Shown: positions 8,174 to 18,262, counted from the first letter of the stretch. The stretch is 64,000 nt of DNA from Epilithonimonas lactis (GCF_900110605.1 NZ_FOFI01000001.1:434001-498000), one strand, 5' to 3'. Made by a program: numbers and translations. Notes: generated from the letters alone by a model not told the origin.

Positions 8174-9688
8174 TTAAAATCCTAATCCTACAGCAAAACC
8201 TTTTACCATATTTGGATAGTTTGAAACAGCTGTTGCGGCTCCACTCGTAGTGTTTACCGTATAGATTTTAGTTTCAGTTCCCACAGTCCCTACCAAGTAA
8301 GCTTTCTGGCTTGTACTTCCAATATCAAATCCGTTGTTTGAAGTGATGTTGATTCCCAAAGCGCCTCGTTCAACTAATGTTCCAGCATTCGGTGGATTTT
8401 GAAGATATAATTTATCGGTGTTGTGGTCGATTACAAACAGTGAAGTCGTTGTTGCGCCAGCGAAGTTGTCTGTGTATGCGGCAGAGCTTAACATCGGTGT
8501 TCCTGGGTTTATGATGCCATCTATTGCGGCCACAGCGCCATCAATTGGATTTAATCTAAGATTTTGTCCAGCATCACTTACCACTCTAATTCTGTCAACC
8601 GTCGGATTGAAATCAAATCCAAATTCGGTTCCGACAAGTGGCGTAGAAAGTGTTCCAGAGCCAACTTGAGTAGCAGCGCCAGTTCCTAGATTGATCGTGT
8701 AGATTCTGCTAGAGCTTCCTAAAGCGTAAAGTTGTCCATTCAAAGGTCTAAAGTCAATTCCCAAAATACCTTCTCCATTTTGCAGTCCCGTGATCGCTTT
8801 TGAAACTGGTTCTGGTTTGTTCGGGTTAAAGATTTGAAGTGTATTCGAAGCATCAACAGCGTAAGCAACGGCATCAGTTGGAATAGCAATGTCAATCAGT
8901 TTTTGAGATAAGGTTCCAATGTTTGTGGTTTTACCATTGGTAAGGTCCAACGTGTAAAGATTGTTTTTAGAATCCTTGGTCGTCGCGATCAACGCCACGC
9001 TGTTGTCCGGATTGATGTCAAATGCGGCTTGTCCAGTGAAGGTGATTCCCAAACTACCGACCTCTGCCAAAGTTCCATTGTTCGGTGGGTCTTGTTTGAA
9101 TAATTTTCCTGAAGTCATATCCAGATCATATAGAATTGTAGAGGACGCACCGGATTTACTATTGGTGTAAGCGATTCCGGCAATCGAAGATGTCGTGGCA
9201 ATGCTTGTGTCCATAGCGGCAAGAGCTCCATTCTCAGGATTTAGACGAAGATTTTGTCCCGTATTTGACACCAATCTGATGCGGTCCACTGTAGGATTGA
9301 AATCAATGGAGGCGATTGTTCCCGTAATTGCAGGCGTGAAAGCCGTTGTGCTTACAACTCTGGAAGTTGCTGTCGCAGTATTGATGATGTAGAACTTACT
9401 CGCATTGGACAAGGCATAGAGTTCACCTGTGGCTGGTCGGAAATCAATACTTAATAATTTTTCTCCTGTAGCAATACCTGCAATTGCGGTTTTCGAACTG
9501 AAGGTAGAAGGGTTGTTGGCGTTGAAAGCAACAAGTTCATTGTTCTCCGTAAGTCCGTAAGCAAGTTGATTTGGACCCACGGTTACAGCTGGTTCTTCCG
9601 GCATTCCTGTTATGGTATCATCATTATCACAAGAGATTACCGAGACAATGGCAACAGTTGCCACACAAAAGTTGAATAATTTTTTCAT
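8174..9688 (-). CDS. Lipoprotein with two DUF4394 domains
   Basis: 504 residues. The N-terminus MKKLFNFCVATVAIVSVISC fits a lipoprotein signal with C20 as lipidation site. Two tandem copies of DUF4394 follow (about residues 38-260 and 265-504). Each holds the hallmark blocks LLSIDFRP/ILGIDFRP, TGELYAL/NGQLYAL, DFNPTVDRIR and GQNLRLNP, which suggest a propeller-like repeat fold. The biochemical role is unknown. It lies between the tRNA array and tuf on the opposite strand and so interrupts a widely conserved gene order. Confidence 0.85.
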   Translation of the reverse strand: MKKLFNFCVATVAIVSVISCDNDDTITGMPEEPAVTVGPNQLAYGLTENNELVAFNANNPSTFSSKTAIAGIATGEKLLSIDFRPATGELYALSNASKFYIINTATATSRVVSTTAFTPAITGTIASIDFNPTVDRIRLVSNTGQNLRLNPENGALAAMDTSIATTSSIAGIAYTNSKSGASSTILYDLDMTSGKLFKQDPPNNGTLAEVGSLGITFTGQAAFDINPDNSVALIATTKDSKNNLYTLDLTNGKTTNIGTLSQKLIDIAIPTDAVAYAVDASNTLQIFNPNKPEPVSKAITGLQNGEGILGIDFRPLNGQLYALGSSSRIYTINLGTGAATQVGSGTLSTPLVGTEFGFDFNPTVDRIRVVSDAGQNLRLNPIDGAVAAIDGIINPGTPMLSSAAYTDNFAGATTTSLFVIDHNTDKLYLQNPPNAGTLVERGALGINITSNNGFDIGSTSQKAYLVGTVGTETKIYTVNTTSGAATAVSNYPNMVKGFAVGLGF

Positions 9689-9859
9689 AAAGCTTATTTT
9701 TTTAGAGTTTCAATAAGCATATACGAGATAAAAGTAATATTGGATTTAATGCGCTTTTTTTAATTGATTTTTTTATGTAAATTTGCAACGTCAAAAGACA
9801 AAAATGCTTTGGTTTGTGGTTTTTGAATTTGAATATCGAAATTTTTAATAAAAATATTT

Positions 9860-9886
9860 TTGATATTCAAAAAATCGTTATATTTG
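9860..9886 (+). promoter_or_regulatory. tuf promoter
   Basis: TTG at 9860-9862, 16 bp, TAtaTTTG at 9879-9886, followed by caaacc and the tuf start 42 bp on. A second -7-like TAaaTTTG lies at 9778-9785 without a well-spaced TTG. Confidence 0.65.
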
Positions 9887-9928
9887 CAAACCGAAAAAAA
9901 TAAATAATTAATTAATAAATATTAAATC

Positions 9929-11116
9929 ATGGCAAAGGAAACGTTTAATCGTAACAAACCCCACTTGAACATTGGTACTATTGGTCACGTTGACCATGGT
10001 AAAACTACACTTACAGCTGCAATCAGTAAAGTGTTATCTGATAAAGGATTCGGAACTGCAAGAGATTTCTCTTCTATCGATTCTGCACCAGAAGAAAAAG
10101 AAAGAGGTATCACTATCAATACTGCTCACATCGAGTACGAAACTGCAAACAGACACTACGCTCACGTTGACTGTCCAGGTCACGCGGATTACGTAAAGAA
10201 CATGGTAACTGGTGCTGCTCAAATGGATGGAGCTATCCTTGTAGTAGCTGCTACAGACGGACCAATGCCTCAAACTAGAGAGCACATCTTGCTTTGCCGT
10301 CAGGTAAACGTACCTAACGTACTTGTTTTCATGAACAAAGTAGATATGGTAGATGATGAAGAATTATTAGAATTAGTAGAATTAGAGATCAGAGATCTTT
10401 TATCTTCTTACGAATATGACGGAGACAACGCTCCAATCATCCAAGGTTCTGCTTTAGGTGGGTTGAACGGTGATGCTAAATGGGTAGGTAAAATCGAAGA
10501 ATTGATGGATGCTGTTGATACTTGGATCGAACTTCCAGTTAGAGATCAAGATAAGCCATTCTTGATGCCAATCGAAGACGTATTCTCTATTACAGGTAGA
10601 GGTACTGTTGCAACTGGTAGAATTGAATCAGGTGTAATCAACACAGGAGATCCTGTTGATATCGTAGGTATGGGTGATGAGAAATTGACTTCTACTATCA
10701 CTGGTGTTGAGATGTTCAGAAAGATCCTTGATAGAGGTGAAGCTGGAGATAACGTAGGTCTATTGTTGAGAGGTATTGAAAAAACTGACATCAAGAGAGG
10801 TATGGTTATCGCTAAGAAAGATTCTGTTAAACCACACAAAAGCTTCAAAGCTGAGGTTTATATCCTTTCTAAAGAAGAAGGTGGACGTCACACTCCATTC
10901 CACAACAAATACAGACCTCAGTTCTACGTTAGAACAACTGACGTTACAGGTGAGATCTTCTTGCCAGAAGGTGTAGAGATGGTAATGCCTGGAGATAACT
11001 TAACTATCACTGTAGAATTGTTGCAACCAATCGCTCTTAACGTAGGTCTTAGATTTGCGATCAGAGAAGGAGGTAGAACAGTAGGTGCTGGTCAGGTTAC
11101 TGAGATCACAGACTAA
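9929..11116 (+). CDS. tuf: Elongation factor Tu
   Basis: 395 residues, full length. It has the P-loop GHVDHGKT (residues 19-26), switch regions with RGITI, the DCPGH box, NKVD for guanine recognition, and domains 2 and 3 ending [19 protein letters not shown]. It delivers aminoacyl-tRNA to the ribosome using GTP. It is followed by a strong hairpin, then tRNA-Trp, secE and nusG. Confidence 0.98.
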   Translation: MAKETFNRNKPHLNIGTIGHVDHGKTTLTAAISKVLSDKGFGTARDFSSIDSAPEEKERGITINTAHIEYETANRHYAHVDCPGHADYVKNMVTGAAQMDGAILVVAATDGPMPQTREHILLCRQVNVPNVLVFMNKVDMVDDEELLELVELEIRDLLSSYEYDGDNAPIIQGSALGGLNGDAKWVGKIEELMDAVDTWIELPVRDQDKPFLMPIEDVFSITGRGTVATGRIESGVINTGDPVDIVGMGDEKLTSTITGVEMFRKILDRGEAGDNVGLLLRGIEKTDIKRGMVIAKKDSVKPHKSFKAEVYILSKEEGGRHTPFHNKYRPQFYVRTTDVTGEIFLPEGVEMVMPGDNLTITVELLQPIALNVGLRFAIREGGRTVGAGQVTEITD

Positions 11117-11132
11117 TTATCTAAATAATATA

Positions 11133-11166
11133 AAAAGTTCCGTAAGGAAACTTACGGAACTTTTTT
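11133..11166 (+). terminator. Terminator after tuf
   Basis: aaaaagttccgtaag/cttacggaactttttt, a 15-bp stem with a GAAA tetraloop and T run. Transcripts reaching tRNA-Trp and secE either read through or start from an unseen promoter. Confidence 0.85.
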
Positions 11167-11171
11167 AATCT

Positions 11172-11242
11172 ACGGGCATCGTCCAATGGTAGGATACCGG
11201 TCTCCAAAACCGTTGATCTGGGTTCGAATCCTAGTGCCCGTG
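11172..11242 (+). tRNA. tRNA-Trp (CCA)
   Basis: Acceptor acgggca pairs with tgcccgt and G11242 is the discriminator. The anticodon loop ctccaaa gives CCA. Its place between tuf and secE is typical of Bacteroidota. Confidence 0.95.
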
Positions 11243-11255
11243 CAAAAAGAAAATA

Positions 11256-11459
11256 ATGAGCTTAGTAGAATTTTTAAAAGGTTCTTACACAGAATTCAAA
11301 GATAAAGTAGAGTGGCCAAAATGGGCAGACTTGCAATCTTCTACGATTGTAGTTTCTATTACTACTGTTATTCTTGCTTTATTTACATTCGGAGTGGATT
11401 CACTTTTCAGTGTAACGATAAAGAATTTTATTGCGACGTTTATTAATATGTTTAACTAA
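11256..11459 (+). CDS. secE: Preprotein translocase subunit SecE
   Basis: 67 residues with one C-terminal transmembrane helix (STIVVSITTVILALFTFGVD) and the amphipathic EFKDKVEWPKW segment before it, as in single-span SecE. It clamps SecY in the Sec channel. It starts 13 bp after tRNA-Trp and 17 bp before nusG. Confidence 0.95.
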   Translation: MSLVEFLKGSYTEFKDKVEWPKWADLQSSTIVVSITTVILALFTFGVDSLFSVTIKNFIATFINMFN

Positions 11460-11476
11460 TCCCTAATACTTTCCTA

Positions 11477-12022
11477 ATGAGCGAATCGAAATGGTATGTG
11501 CTGAAAGCTATTAGCGGACAGGAAAATAAGGTGAAGAACTATATTGAGAGCGAGATCCAGAGAATGAATATGGAGGCTTACGTCACTCAGGTAGTGATTC
11601 CGATGGAAAAAGTGATCCAGATCAGAAATGGTAAGAAAGTTCCGAAAGAAAAACCTTACTATCCTGGTTACCTGATGGTGGAAGCTGATCTGATTGGAGA
11701 AGTACCTCACGTGATCAAAAATATCCCTGGCGTAATTTCTTTCTTAAGTTTAACCAAAGGAGGTGAGCCAGTTCCAATGAGAAAGTCTGAAGTGAACAGA
11801 ATGCTCGGAAGAATGGATGAGCTTTCTGAATTTGCTACAGATGTAGAAATTCCTTTCGTAGTTGGAGAAAATGTGAAAGTGGTCGATGGTCCTTTCAACG
11901 GATTCAATGGAACAATTGAGAAGATTTTGGAAGACAAGAAAAAAGTGGAAGTTTCTGTTTTGATCTTCGGAAGAAAAACACCAATGGAACTTAGCTTCAT
12001 GCAAGTAGAAAAAGTTGTTTAA
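11477..12022 (+). CDS. nusG: Transcription termination/antitermination factor NusG
   Basis: 181 residues: NGN domain (KWYVLKAISGQENKVKNYIE, YYPGYLMVEA) and C-terminal KOW motif (VVDGPFNGFNGTIEKI). NusG binds RNA polymerase and couples it to Rho or the ribosome. Normally rplK follows at once, but here 6.6 kb of other genes intervene. Confidence 0.96.
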   Translation: MSESKWYVLKAISGQENKVKNYIESEIQRMNMEAYVTQVVIPMEKVIQIRNGKKVPKEKPYYPGYLMVEADLIGEVPHVIKNIPGVISFLSLTKGGEPVPMRKSEVNRMLGRMDELSEFATDVEIPFVVGENVKVVDGPFNGFNGTIEKILEDKKKVEVSVLIFGRKTPMELSFMQVEKVV

Positions 12023-12043
12023 TACAATTTTATATAAAATAAA

Positions 12044-12076
12044 AACCATCCGTTTTTAACGCGATGGTTTTTTTAT
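12044..12076. terminator. Shared terminator between nusG and AraC gene
   Basis: aaccatc (12044-12050) pairs with gatggtt (12063-12069). T runs on the plus strand and A runs before it fit a bidirectional terminator for convergent genes. Confidence 0.7.
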
Positions 12077-12921
12077 TTTAATAGCTCACTATTAAACTCA
12101 CTCGGCGTCTTTCCCATGTATTTTTTGAAGGTGCGGCTGAAGTAGGAGATGCTGTTATAGCCAGTTTCATAGCACGATTCCGAAACGCTTTTTCCCTGTG
12201 CGATCAAGTTGCAAGCTTTATCTATCCTGTAGTGATTGATGAACTCTGTGAAAGTAATTTTCGTCGTTTTCTTGAAGAAGTTACAGAACGCTGGCAATGT
12301 CAGGTTCACCAGATTGGCGATATCATTGATCTCAATTTCCTTATCATAATTTTTCTCTACGTAGGTAAAGATTGTTTGTAAGCGTTCTTTGTTTTTGGAG
12401 ATCACAGTATGTGGCATGATCTCCTTATTCAGCAAAACATAATCGGAGGTTTCCGCCAATTCAATAAGAATATCAAGCAGCATAAAGTACCTTTTGGAAT
12501 TTTCCGCTTCTACCATTTCATAAAGTTTTGGTAGGATTTTCCGTTTTACCTTTGGACTAAATAAAACGCCAAATTGTGCCTTTGATATCAACCGCGCTAA
12601 TGCAGACATTTCTTCCACCTCTTGCGGAAACCTGACGATCTCTTCTTTGAATTGTAAAACTATCTCCTCATGAGGATCCAAAGAGTTTAGACCAAATCCC
12701 GAGTGCGGAATATTTGATCCGATCAGGACCAGATCGCCATTGGTATAATTACTTTTATGATATCCCACATGACGCGTTCCATTGCCAGCTACCACGCAGA
12801 CAAGTTCTACTTCCTGATGATAATGATATTCCCACCGGTGCTCTTTGATTGGAACTTTGAAGTGTAATGTACAAAACGACGAGTTTCTATCGGGAATAAT
12901 AGTCTCATAACTAACTCTCAT
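12073..12921 (-). CDS. AraC family transcriptional regulator
   Basis: 282 residues. An N-terminal cupin-like sensor domain (HRWEYHYHQEVELVCVVAG, near residues 28-90) is followed by a C-terminal double helix-turn-helix AraC domain (INDIANLVNLTLPAFCNFFK, then SVSESCYETGYNSISYFSRTFKKYMGKTPSEF). It is divergent from the transporter-trehalase-receptor operon, 120 bp away, and is the likely sugar-responsive activator of that operon. The ligand is inferred to be trehalose or a derivative from context only. Confidence 0.9.
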   Translation of the reverse strand: MRVSYETIIPDRNSSFCTLHFKVPIKEHRWEYHYHQEVELVCVVAGNGTRHVGYHKSNYTNGDLVLIGSNIPHSGFGLNSLDPHEEIVLQFKEEIVRFPQEVEEMSALARLISKAQFGVLFSPKVKRKILPKLYEMVEAENSKRYFMLLDILIELAETSDYVLLNKEIMPHTVISKNKERLQTIFTYVEKNYDKEIEINDIANLVNLTLPAFCNFFKKTTKITFTEFINHYRIDKACNLIAQGKSVSESCYETGYNSISYFSRTFKKYMGKTPSEFNSELLK

Positions 12922-12981
12922 TTATTTAATGTAAATATGTTATAAATATAATAATTTATATTAATACAGTGAAAATATTGA

Positions 12982-13024
12982 TTTACTATGTTAAATTAAC
13001 GTAAACTAAACATTAATAGATTTG
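12982..13024 (+). promoter_or_regulatory. Promoter and palindromic operator of trehalose operon
   Basis: GTTAAATTAAC (12990-13000) is a perfect 11-bp palindrome, and TTTAC/GTAAA (12982-12986 and 13001-13005) flank it as outer arms. TAgaTTTG at 13017-13024 is a -7 element with a TTA 18 bp upstream. The palindrome overlaps the -33 zone, as expected for an AraC-type site. Confidence 0.5.
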
Positions 13025-13041
13025 CATCATTCCTACATCAG

Positions 13042-14271
13042 ATGAAAAATTTAAATATCAAGGCCGTCCTTTTTCTCAACTATTTCGTGTTTGCGATCTT
13101 GCTCAATTCCGTTGGAACTGTGATTTTACAAGTTCAGCAGAATTTTGGGATCTCAAAATCCGAAGCTAGTGTTTTAGAAGGTTTTAAAGATCTTCCAATT
13201 GCGATCTGTTCTTTCCTTTTAGCTTCGTTTCTTCCAAAGGTAGGCATCAAACGATCAATGTTGATCGCGCTTTTATTGGTGAGCGCAATATGTTTCATCA
13301 TGCCATTTGCCAATGCTTTTTGGTTCTTCAAAATTCTATTTTGCGTGGTAGGTATTTCATTTGCCTTGATCAAGATCTCAGTTTTTACGTCAATAGGTTT
13401 GATCACCAATAATGACAGAGAACATTCCAGCATCATGGGTTTTTTGGAGGGTTTCTTCATGGTTGGCGTGCTGATGGGAAATGTCATGTTTAGCTTGTTC
13501 ATTGATGATAATAACCCGTTGTCCAAAAGTTGGCTGAACGCCTACTGGGTTTTAGGCGTCTTATCGATGTTGTCCTTTATCTTTCTTCTTGTGACGAAGT
13601 TGGATGAGAAAGAAGCTAAGATAGAGAACTCTACATTTTCGGAAGATATTAAAAACAGTATTGGATTATTTAGTTTTAGACGCGTACTTTTCTTCTTGGC
13701 CTGTGCCTTTCTGTTTGTTTTGGTAGAGCAGAGTTTCCAGACCTGGACGCCCACTTTTTACAAAGAGATCCTGAAACTTCCAACATCTATGGCAGTTCAG
13801 GCCGGAGCTGTTCTTGCGGGATCATTCGCTTTGGGGCGTTTTCTTTCTGGATTCTTTTCGAAGAAATTCAAGTGGATCTACGTGGTTTCATTCTGTATCA
13901 TTGGGTTTGCATTAAGTATCATATTGGTTTTACCGTTAACGCATCATATTCATTTCAATAGAGATACAACTTGGTTCAATGCGCCGTTGGCAGTCTATAT
14001 TTTTCCATTGATGGGAATCTTTCTTGCGCCCATCTATCCAAGTATCAATTCTGTGATACTGGCATCAATTCCAAAATATCTGCAAAGTGCAATGGCTGGA
14101 CTTATCGTGGTTTTTTCGGCAATTGGTGGGACTTTCGGTTCTATGCTTACGGGATTCGTCTTTCAGAAATTCAGTGGACAGCAGGCATTCTATTTATCCA
14201 TCATCCCTTTGACCTTGTTACTGATCTGCGCTTTGGTAATGAATAAGCAGATTATCAAACTAAAAAAATAA
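13042..14271 (+). CDS. MFS transporter (probable sugar permease)
   Basis: 409 residues with about 12 hydrophobic helices and a central charged loop (DEKEAKIENSTFSEDIK, near residue 190) between two six-helix halves. It belongs to the major facilitator superfamily; family-level substrate motifs were not recognised. Only 2 bp separate it from the trehalase gene, so it probably carries trehalose, or another substrate of this pathway, across the inner membrane. This is inferred from the operon. Confidence 0.85.
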   Translation: MKNLNIKAVLFLNYFVFAILLNSVGTVILQVQQNFGISKSEASVLEGFKDLPIAICSFLLASFLPKVGIKRSMLIALLLVSAICFIMPFANAFWFFKILFCVVGISFALIKISVFTSIGLITNNDREHSSIMGFLEGFFMVGVLMGNVMFSLFIDDNNPLSKSWLNAYWVLGVLSMLSFIFLLVTKLDEKEAKIENSTFSEDIKNSIGLFSFRRVLFFLACAFLFVLVEQSFQTWTPTFYKEILKLPTSMAVQAGAVLAGSFALGRFLSGFFSKKFKWIYVVSFCIIGFALSIILVLPLTHHIHFNRDTTWFNAPLAVYIFPLMGIFLAPIYPSINSVILASIPKYLQSAMAGLIVVFSAIGGTFGSMLTGFVFQKFSGQQAFYLSIIPLTLLLICALVMNKQIIKLKK

Positions 14272-14273
14272 AA

Positions 14274-15764
14274 ATGAAAGATCAATTCAATATAAAAGAC
14301 ATTTATCCAATTTTTGAAGCCGTTCAAAAAGCTCAGATATTCGATGACCAAAAAGCGATGGCAGATATGATTCCGCTGTTTCCGATTTCTGAGATCAATG
14401 ATCATTATGAAAATGAAAAGAGCAATGAAAATTTTAATCTGAAAGAGTTCGTGTTGCGAAATTTCAAGTTCGATCCGGCCATCTCATCTATTCAGAGAGA
14501 AGAGAAATTGCCAATTAAGCAACATATCGAAAAGCTTTGGGATGAACTCACAAGAACAGCTTTCGAGGATAAAGGAACCTTACTCAAGCTTCCAAAACCA
14601 TACATTGTTCCCGGAGGTAGATTCAACGAATTTTTCTATTGGGACAGCTATTTTGTGATGCTTGGTCTACAGGTTTCTGGTAGAATTGAGATGATGAGAA
14701 ACATTGTTGATAATTGCGCCTATTTGATCCATGAATTTGGGTTTGTTCCCAATGCAAGCAGAACCTATTTCCTCAGCCGTTCGCAGCCACCTTATTTTTC
14801 TTTGATGTTAGATCTGATTTTTGAAAGCACAAATGATGAGAAGATCTATACCCAGTATTTCGAAACATTAGAAAAGGAATATAAGTTCTGGATGGACGGC
14901 GAGGAAACTCTGCAAAATGGTCAAGCTTGTAAACGTGTGCTAAAAACTAAAAATGGTGACATTCTGAATCGATATTACGATGACGAAAATGCGCCGCGCC
15001 CCGAAAGTTATATGATCGATGTGGAAGACGCTGAAACATCTACCAATCCTGACTTTTATAGAGACATCCGCGCCGCTTGCGAATCCGGATGGGATTTTTC
15101 CAGCAGATGGTTTGCTGATGGAAATTCTATCCAGACCATTGAAACTTTAAATCTTGCCCAGGTAGATCTCAACTGCCTTCTTTGGCATTTGGAATACACT
15201 TTGGCAAAAGCTTCCGAGCTTCAAAACTTCGAAGACAAAAAAAGAGATTACAGTCAAAAGGCCGAAGCCAGAAAAAAAGCGATCAATCAATATTTCTGGA
15301 ATGAGGAAGATAAGATCTATAAAGATCACAACATCAAAACAGGATCTCAAACCTTATCAGAACATATCGCCACGCTTTATCCATTGTTTTTGAAGTTGGC
15401 AAATCATGACCAGGGAAGTGCGGTCTCCGAAACCATTAATGAAAAATTTCTAAAAAAAGGTGGTCTGATCACGACAACCAGAGATTCTGGACAGCAATGG
15501 GATTCGCCTAATGCCTGGGCTCCTTACCAATGGTTAGGATATATGGCAATGAAAAATTATGGTTTTGATGATGTAGCAGAAAATATTAAAAATAACTGGT
15601 GTTCCAACGTAGAAAGGATCTACAATAATACGGGAAAACTGATGGAGAAGTACAATGCGATCGACACCACAAGTATTGCAGGAGGTGGGGAATATCCGAA
15701 CCAAGACGGTTTTGGATGGACCAATGGAGTTTATATAAAATTAAAGACAACAACTATTAAATAA
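14274..15764 (+). CDS. treF: Trehalase, glycoside hydrolase family 37
   Basis: 496 residues. Both GH37 signatures are present: PGGRFNEFFYWDSY near residue 113 and QWDSPNAWAPYQ near residue 408. D in WDFSSRWF and E in GGGEYPNQDGFGWTNG fit the catalytic acid and base positions. It hydrolyses trehalose to two glucoses. No signal peptide is visible, so the enzyme should act in the cytoplasm like E. coli TreF, which matches import of the intact disaccharide by the neighbours. Confidence 0.9.
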   Translation: MKDQFNIKDIYPIFEAVQKAQIFDDQKAMADMIPLFPISEINDHYENEKSNENFNLKEFVLRNFKFDPAISSIQREEKLPIKQHIEKLWDELTRTAFEDKGTLLKLPKPYIVPGGRFNEFFYWDSYFVMLGLQVSGRIEMMRNIVDNCAYLIHEFGFVPNASRTYFLSRSQPPYFSLMLDLIFESTNDEKIYTQYFETLEKEYKFWMDGEETLQNGQACKRVLKTKNGDILNRYYDDENAPRPESYMIDVEDAETSTNPDFYRDIRAACESGWDFSSRWFADGNSIQTIETLNLAQVDLNCLLWHLEYTLAKASELQNFEDKKRDYSQKAEARKKAINQYFWNEEDKIYKDHNIKTGSQTLSEHIATLYPLFLKLANHDQGSAVSETINEKFLKKGGLITTTRDSGQQWDSPNAWAPYQWLGYMAMKNYGFDDVAENIKNNWCSNVERIYNNTGKLMEKYNAIDTTSIAGGGEYPNQDGFGWTNGVYIKLKTTTIK

Positions 15765-15774
15765 ACTTAAAAAC

Positions 15775-18201
15775 ATGACAAGAAAATCGCTCATCTTGGT
15801 TGCAGGTATTGCAACAATGTACTTCCAAAATGCCTATGCGCAGGAGGTCAAAGATTCAGTTAAAACGAATGAGATCGATCAGGTGGTGATCACAGGAAAC
15901 TCCAGACCAAAGGCAAAGCTGGAGTCCAGTACGGCCATTTCCACTTTTACAGCAAAGGAGATCATGAAACAAAATCCGATCAGTGCCGCTGCATTGTTGC
16001 AGAGAGTTCCGGGTTTTGCAGTTGAAACTTCTGGTGGAGAAGTGGGAAATAATTTATTTTCAAGAGGTATCCCTTCTGCCGGAGGTTATGAATTTGTGCA
16101 GGTTCAGGAAGACGGATTGCCTGTTTTCGAAGATGGTGCGTTGCAGTTTGCCAATGCTGATAACTTTTTCCGAGTTGACAATACGACAGGACGATTGGAA
16201 GCTTTGAGAGGTGGGTCAGGTTCTATTTTCGCTACCAATTCTCCAGGAGGTCTCATCAACTTTATATCCAAGGAAGGAACCAACGACTTCAAAGGAGTTG
16301 CCAAATTGGAAACCAGTACTTATGGATTGATGCGAACCGATATCAATCTTGGTGGTGCATTGATCGAGGATAAATTATTCTTCAATGTGGGCGGCTTTTA
16401 CAGAACGGATGACGGAATTAGAAAAACAGGCTTCAAAGCGAACAACGGCGGACAGATCAGAATGAACCTGAAATATGTTTTTGACAAAGGGTATGCGAAA
16501 GTGTACTACAAAAAACTGGATGACAGAAATACCTTTTTCCTCCCAATTCCATTGACTCAAAACGGAAATGATATCAAGGAATTTGCTGGCTTTGATGCTA
16601 ATTATGGAACCTACAGCTACAGTTCGATCAGTCAGTTGAATATTCCTCAAGTTGGTGGTGGCTATTTCAAAAGGAATCTTCAGGACGGGATCCATCCCAA
16701 AGTAGATGCGATAGGAGCAGAATTCAAATATGATCTGGGTAATAACTTCTCTGTTTTGAACAAGACGAGATATACCAATATCGATATGAATTATACAGGG
16801 ATTTTCCCAGCAGGCGGACCTCAGACCGCGGCTGGATTTGCCAATGGAAAAGGAATCGTCGGGAACAATTATCAATACTCATTGGTGAGCAGTGGCGCAG
16901 TGGTGAATCCAACAAATGTCCAACATTTGGGATTCTGGGCGATTGACAAGAAGATGAATAATTTTGTCAATGATCTACAGTTCAGCTATAAAATGGATAA
17001 AGGAAATGTGACGGCTGGTTTTTACAAATCCAACTGGACGTCAAATCAATATTGGAACTGGAGCAACATCCTAACAACTGCAACAGACAAGCCGCAACTT
17101 CTTAATTTGGTCGATACATCGCTTAGTCCAAGTGATGTTGGTTATTCCAAAACCTACAACGGTGTGACTCAGATGTCTTTCCTACAAAGGAATACACAAA
17201 CCCAGGGAAGCCTGAATGACCTTTATGTAAATTTGGATTACAACATTACTGATAATTTGAATATCAATGTTGGAGCACGTTACAGCAGAGATTTCTACAG
17301 AGGATTCTTTGCCAATACAACTTCCGGAAATCTTAATAATTCTGGATTGACGACGGATGGTGTTCACGATTTTACAACCACCACTGCGGATGACAATATG
17401 AGCGTTTTGGGAAATCAATATTCTTATTGGAGATACGATATTGATAAGTTGTCTTACACGGCTGCGGCGAATTATAAGATCAACACCAACAATGCAGTTT
17501 ACGGCCGATTCTCTCACGGTTTCAGGTCTCCGAATGAGGAAGCTTACTATAATTATTTCTCCGCTGGTAGCCAGACTCAGCCTTTGGAGCCAGTTACGAC
17601 GGATCAGATCGAAGTTGGGTATAAATATTACACAAGCAATTTCAGCATTGGTGTCATTCCATTTTATTCCACGTTGAAAGATCTTTCTTTTACGGATGTT
17701 TTCTCAGACGGAAGCTCAGAAAATACATTTGCCAATACGAGAAATATGGGTGTTGAGATAGAAGGTTATGCTCGTTTGTTCAACAATTTATTAGACCTTA
17801 CTTTCAACGGGACCATTCAAAATCCTAAATATAAGAATCTGGAAGCTGGTAGTCTGCTGGAAGGAAATACGGTGAGAAGAATGCCTAAGCTCTATTTCAA
17901 TATTACGCCTGCGGTCAATATCACCAAAGAGTGGAGAACCTATGTAAGCTATAACTATTACGGAAAACGTTTTCAGAATGAGTTGAATACTCAGACTTTA
18001 CCGGCATTTGGCGAAGTTGGGGCAGGAACGTCTTATCAATTAGGGAAGATTCGTTTCGGGATTGATGCCACCAATGTTTTCAATACGATCGGTATTACAG
18101 AAGGCGATCCAAGATCAGGATCTCCAAGTGGAGATGGGACGATCATGGCAAGACCAATCATGGGTGCTGCGGTAAGAGGTTCTATTACATTAGAATTTTA
18201 G
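15775..18201 (+). CDS. TonB-dependent outer membrane receptor
   Basis: 808 residues: signal peptide (residues 1-22, ending NAYAQ), TonB-box-like segment (EIDQVVITGN), plug domain (about residues 40-160, GGSGSIFATNSPGGLINFISK) and a 22-strand-type barrel that ends in aromatic F (SITLEF). There is no N-terminal carboxypeptidase-like extension and no SusD partner, so it is not a SusC-type receptor. It lies 10 bp after the trehalase gene and is the likely outer-membrane entry for trehalose or a trehalose-containing ligand. Confidence 0.9.
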   Translation: MTRKSLILVAGIATMYFQNAYAQEVKDSVKTNEIDQVVITGNSRPKAKLESSTAISTFTAKEIMKQNPISAAALLQRVPGFAVETSGGEVGNNLFSRGIPSAGGYEFVQVQEDGLPVFEDGALQFANADNFFRVDNTTGRLEALRGGSGSIFATNSPGGLINFISKEGTNDFKGVAKLETSTYGLMRTDINLGGALIEDKLFFNVGGFYRTDDGIRKTGFKANNGGQIRMNLKYVFDKGYAKVYYKKLDDRNTFFLPIPLTQNGNDIKEFAGFDANYGTYSYSSISQLNIPQVGGGYFKRNLQDGIHPKVDAIGAEFKYDLGNNFSVLNKTRYTNIDMNYTGIFPAGGPQTAAGFANGKGIVGNNYQYSLVSSGAVVNPTNVQHLGFWAIDKKMNNFVNDLQFSYKMDKGNVTAGFYKSNWTSNQYWNWSNILTTATDKPQLLNLVDTSLSPSDVGYSKTYNGVTQMSFLQRNTQTQGSLNDLYVNLDYNITDNLNINVGARYSRDFYRGFFANTTSGNLNNSGLTTDGVHDFTTTTADDNMSVLGNQYSYWRYDIDKLSYTAAANYKINTNNAVYGRFSHGFRSPNEEAYYNYFSAGSQTQPLEPVTTDQIEVGYKYYTSNFSIGVIPFYSTLKDLSFTDVFSDGSSENTFANTRNMGVEIEGYARLFNNLLDLTFNGTIQNPKYKNLEAGSLLEGNTVRRMPKLYFNITPAVNITKEWRTYVSYNYYGKRFQNELNTQTLPAFGEVGAGTSYQLGKIRFGIDATNVFNTIGITEGDPRSGSPSGDGTIMARPIMGAAVRGSITLEF

Positions 18202-18230
18202 ATTAGATTTTTCATACTATTATTAGGATT

Positions 18231-18262
18231 CATCCCGGGCTTGCTCTGGGGTGTTTTTTTTT
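18231..18262 (+). terminator. Terminator of trehalose operon
   Basis: catcccggg (18231-18239) pairs along its whole length with tctggggtg (18245-18253) using G-T pairs, followed by nine T. The rest of the 18263-18463 gap is AT-rich and shows nothing. Confidence 0.75.

Noticed and set aside
15775-18201. SusC-type receptor of a polysaccharide utilisation locus
   Set aside because: No SusD neighbour, no carboxypeptidase-like N-terminal domain, and the length of 808 is short for SusC.
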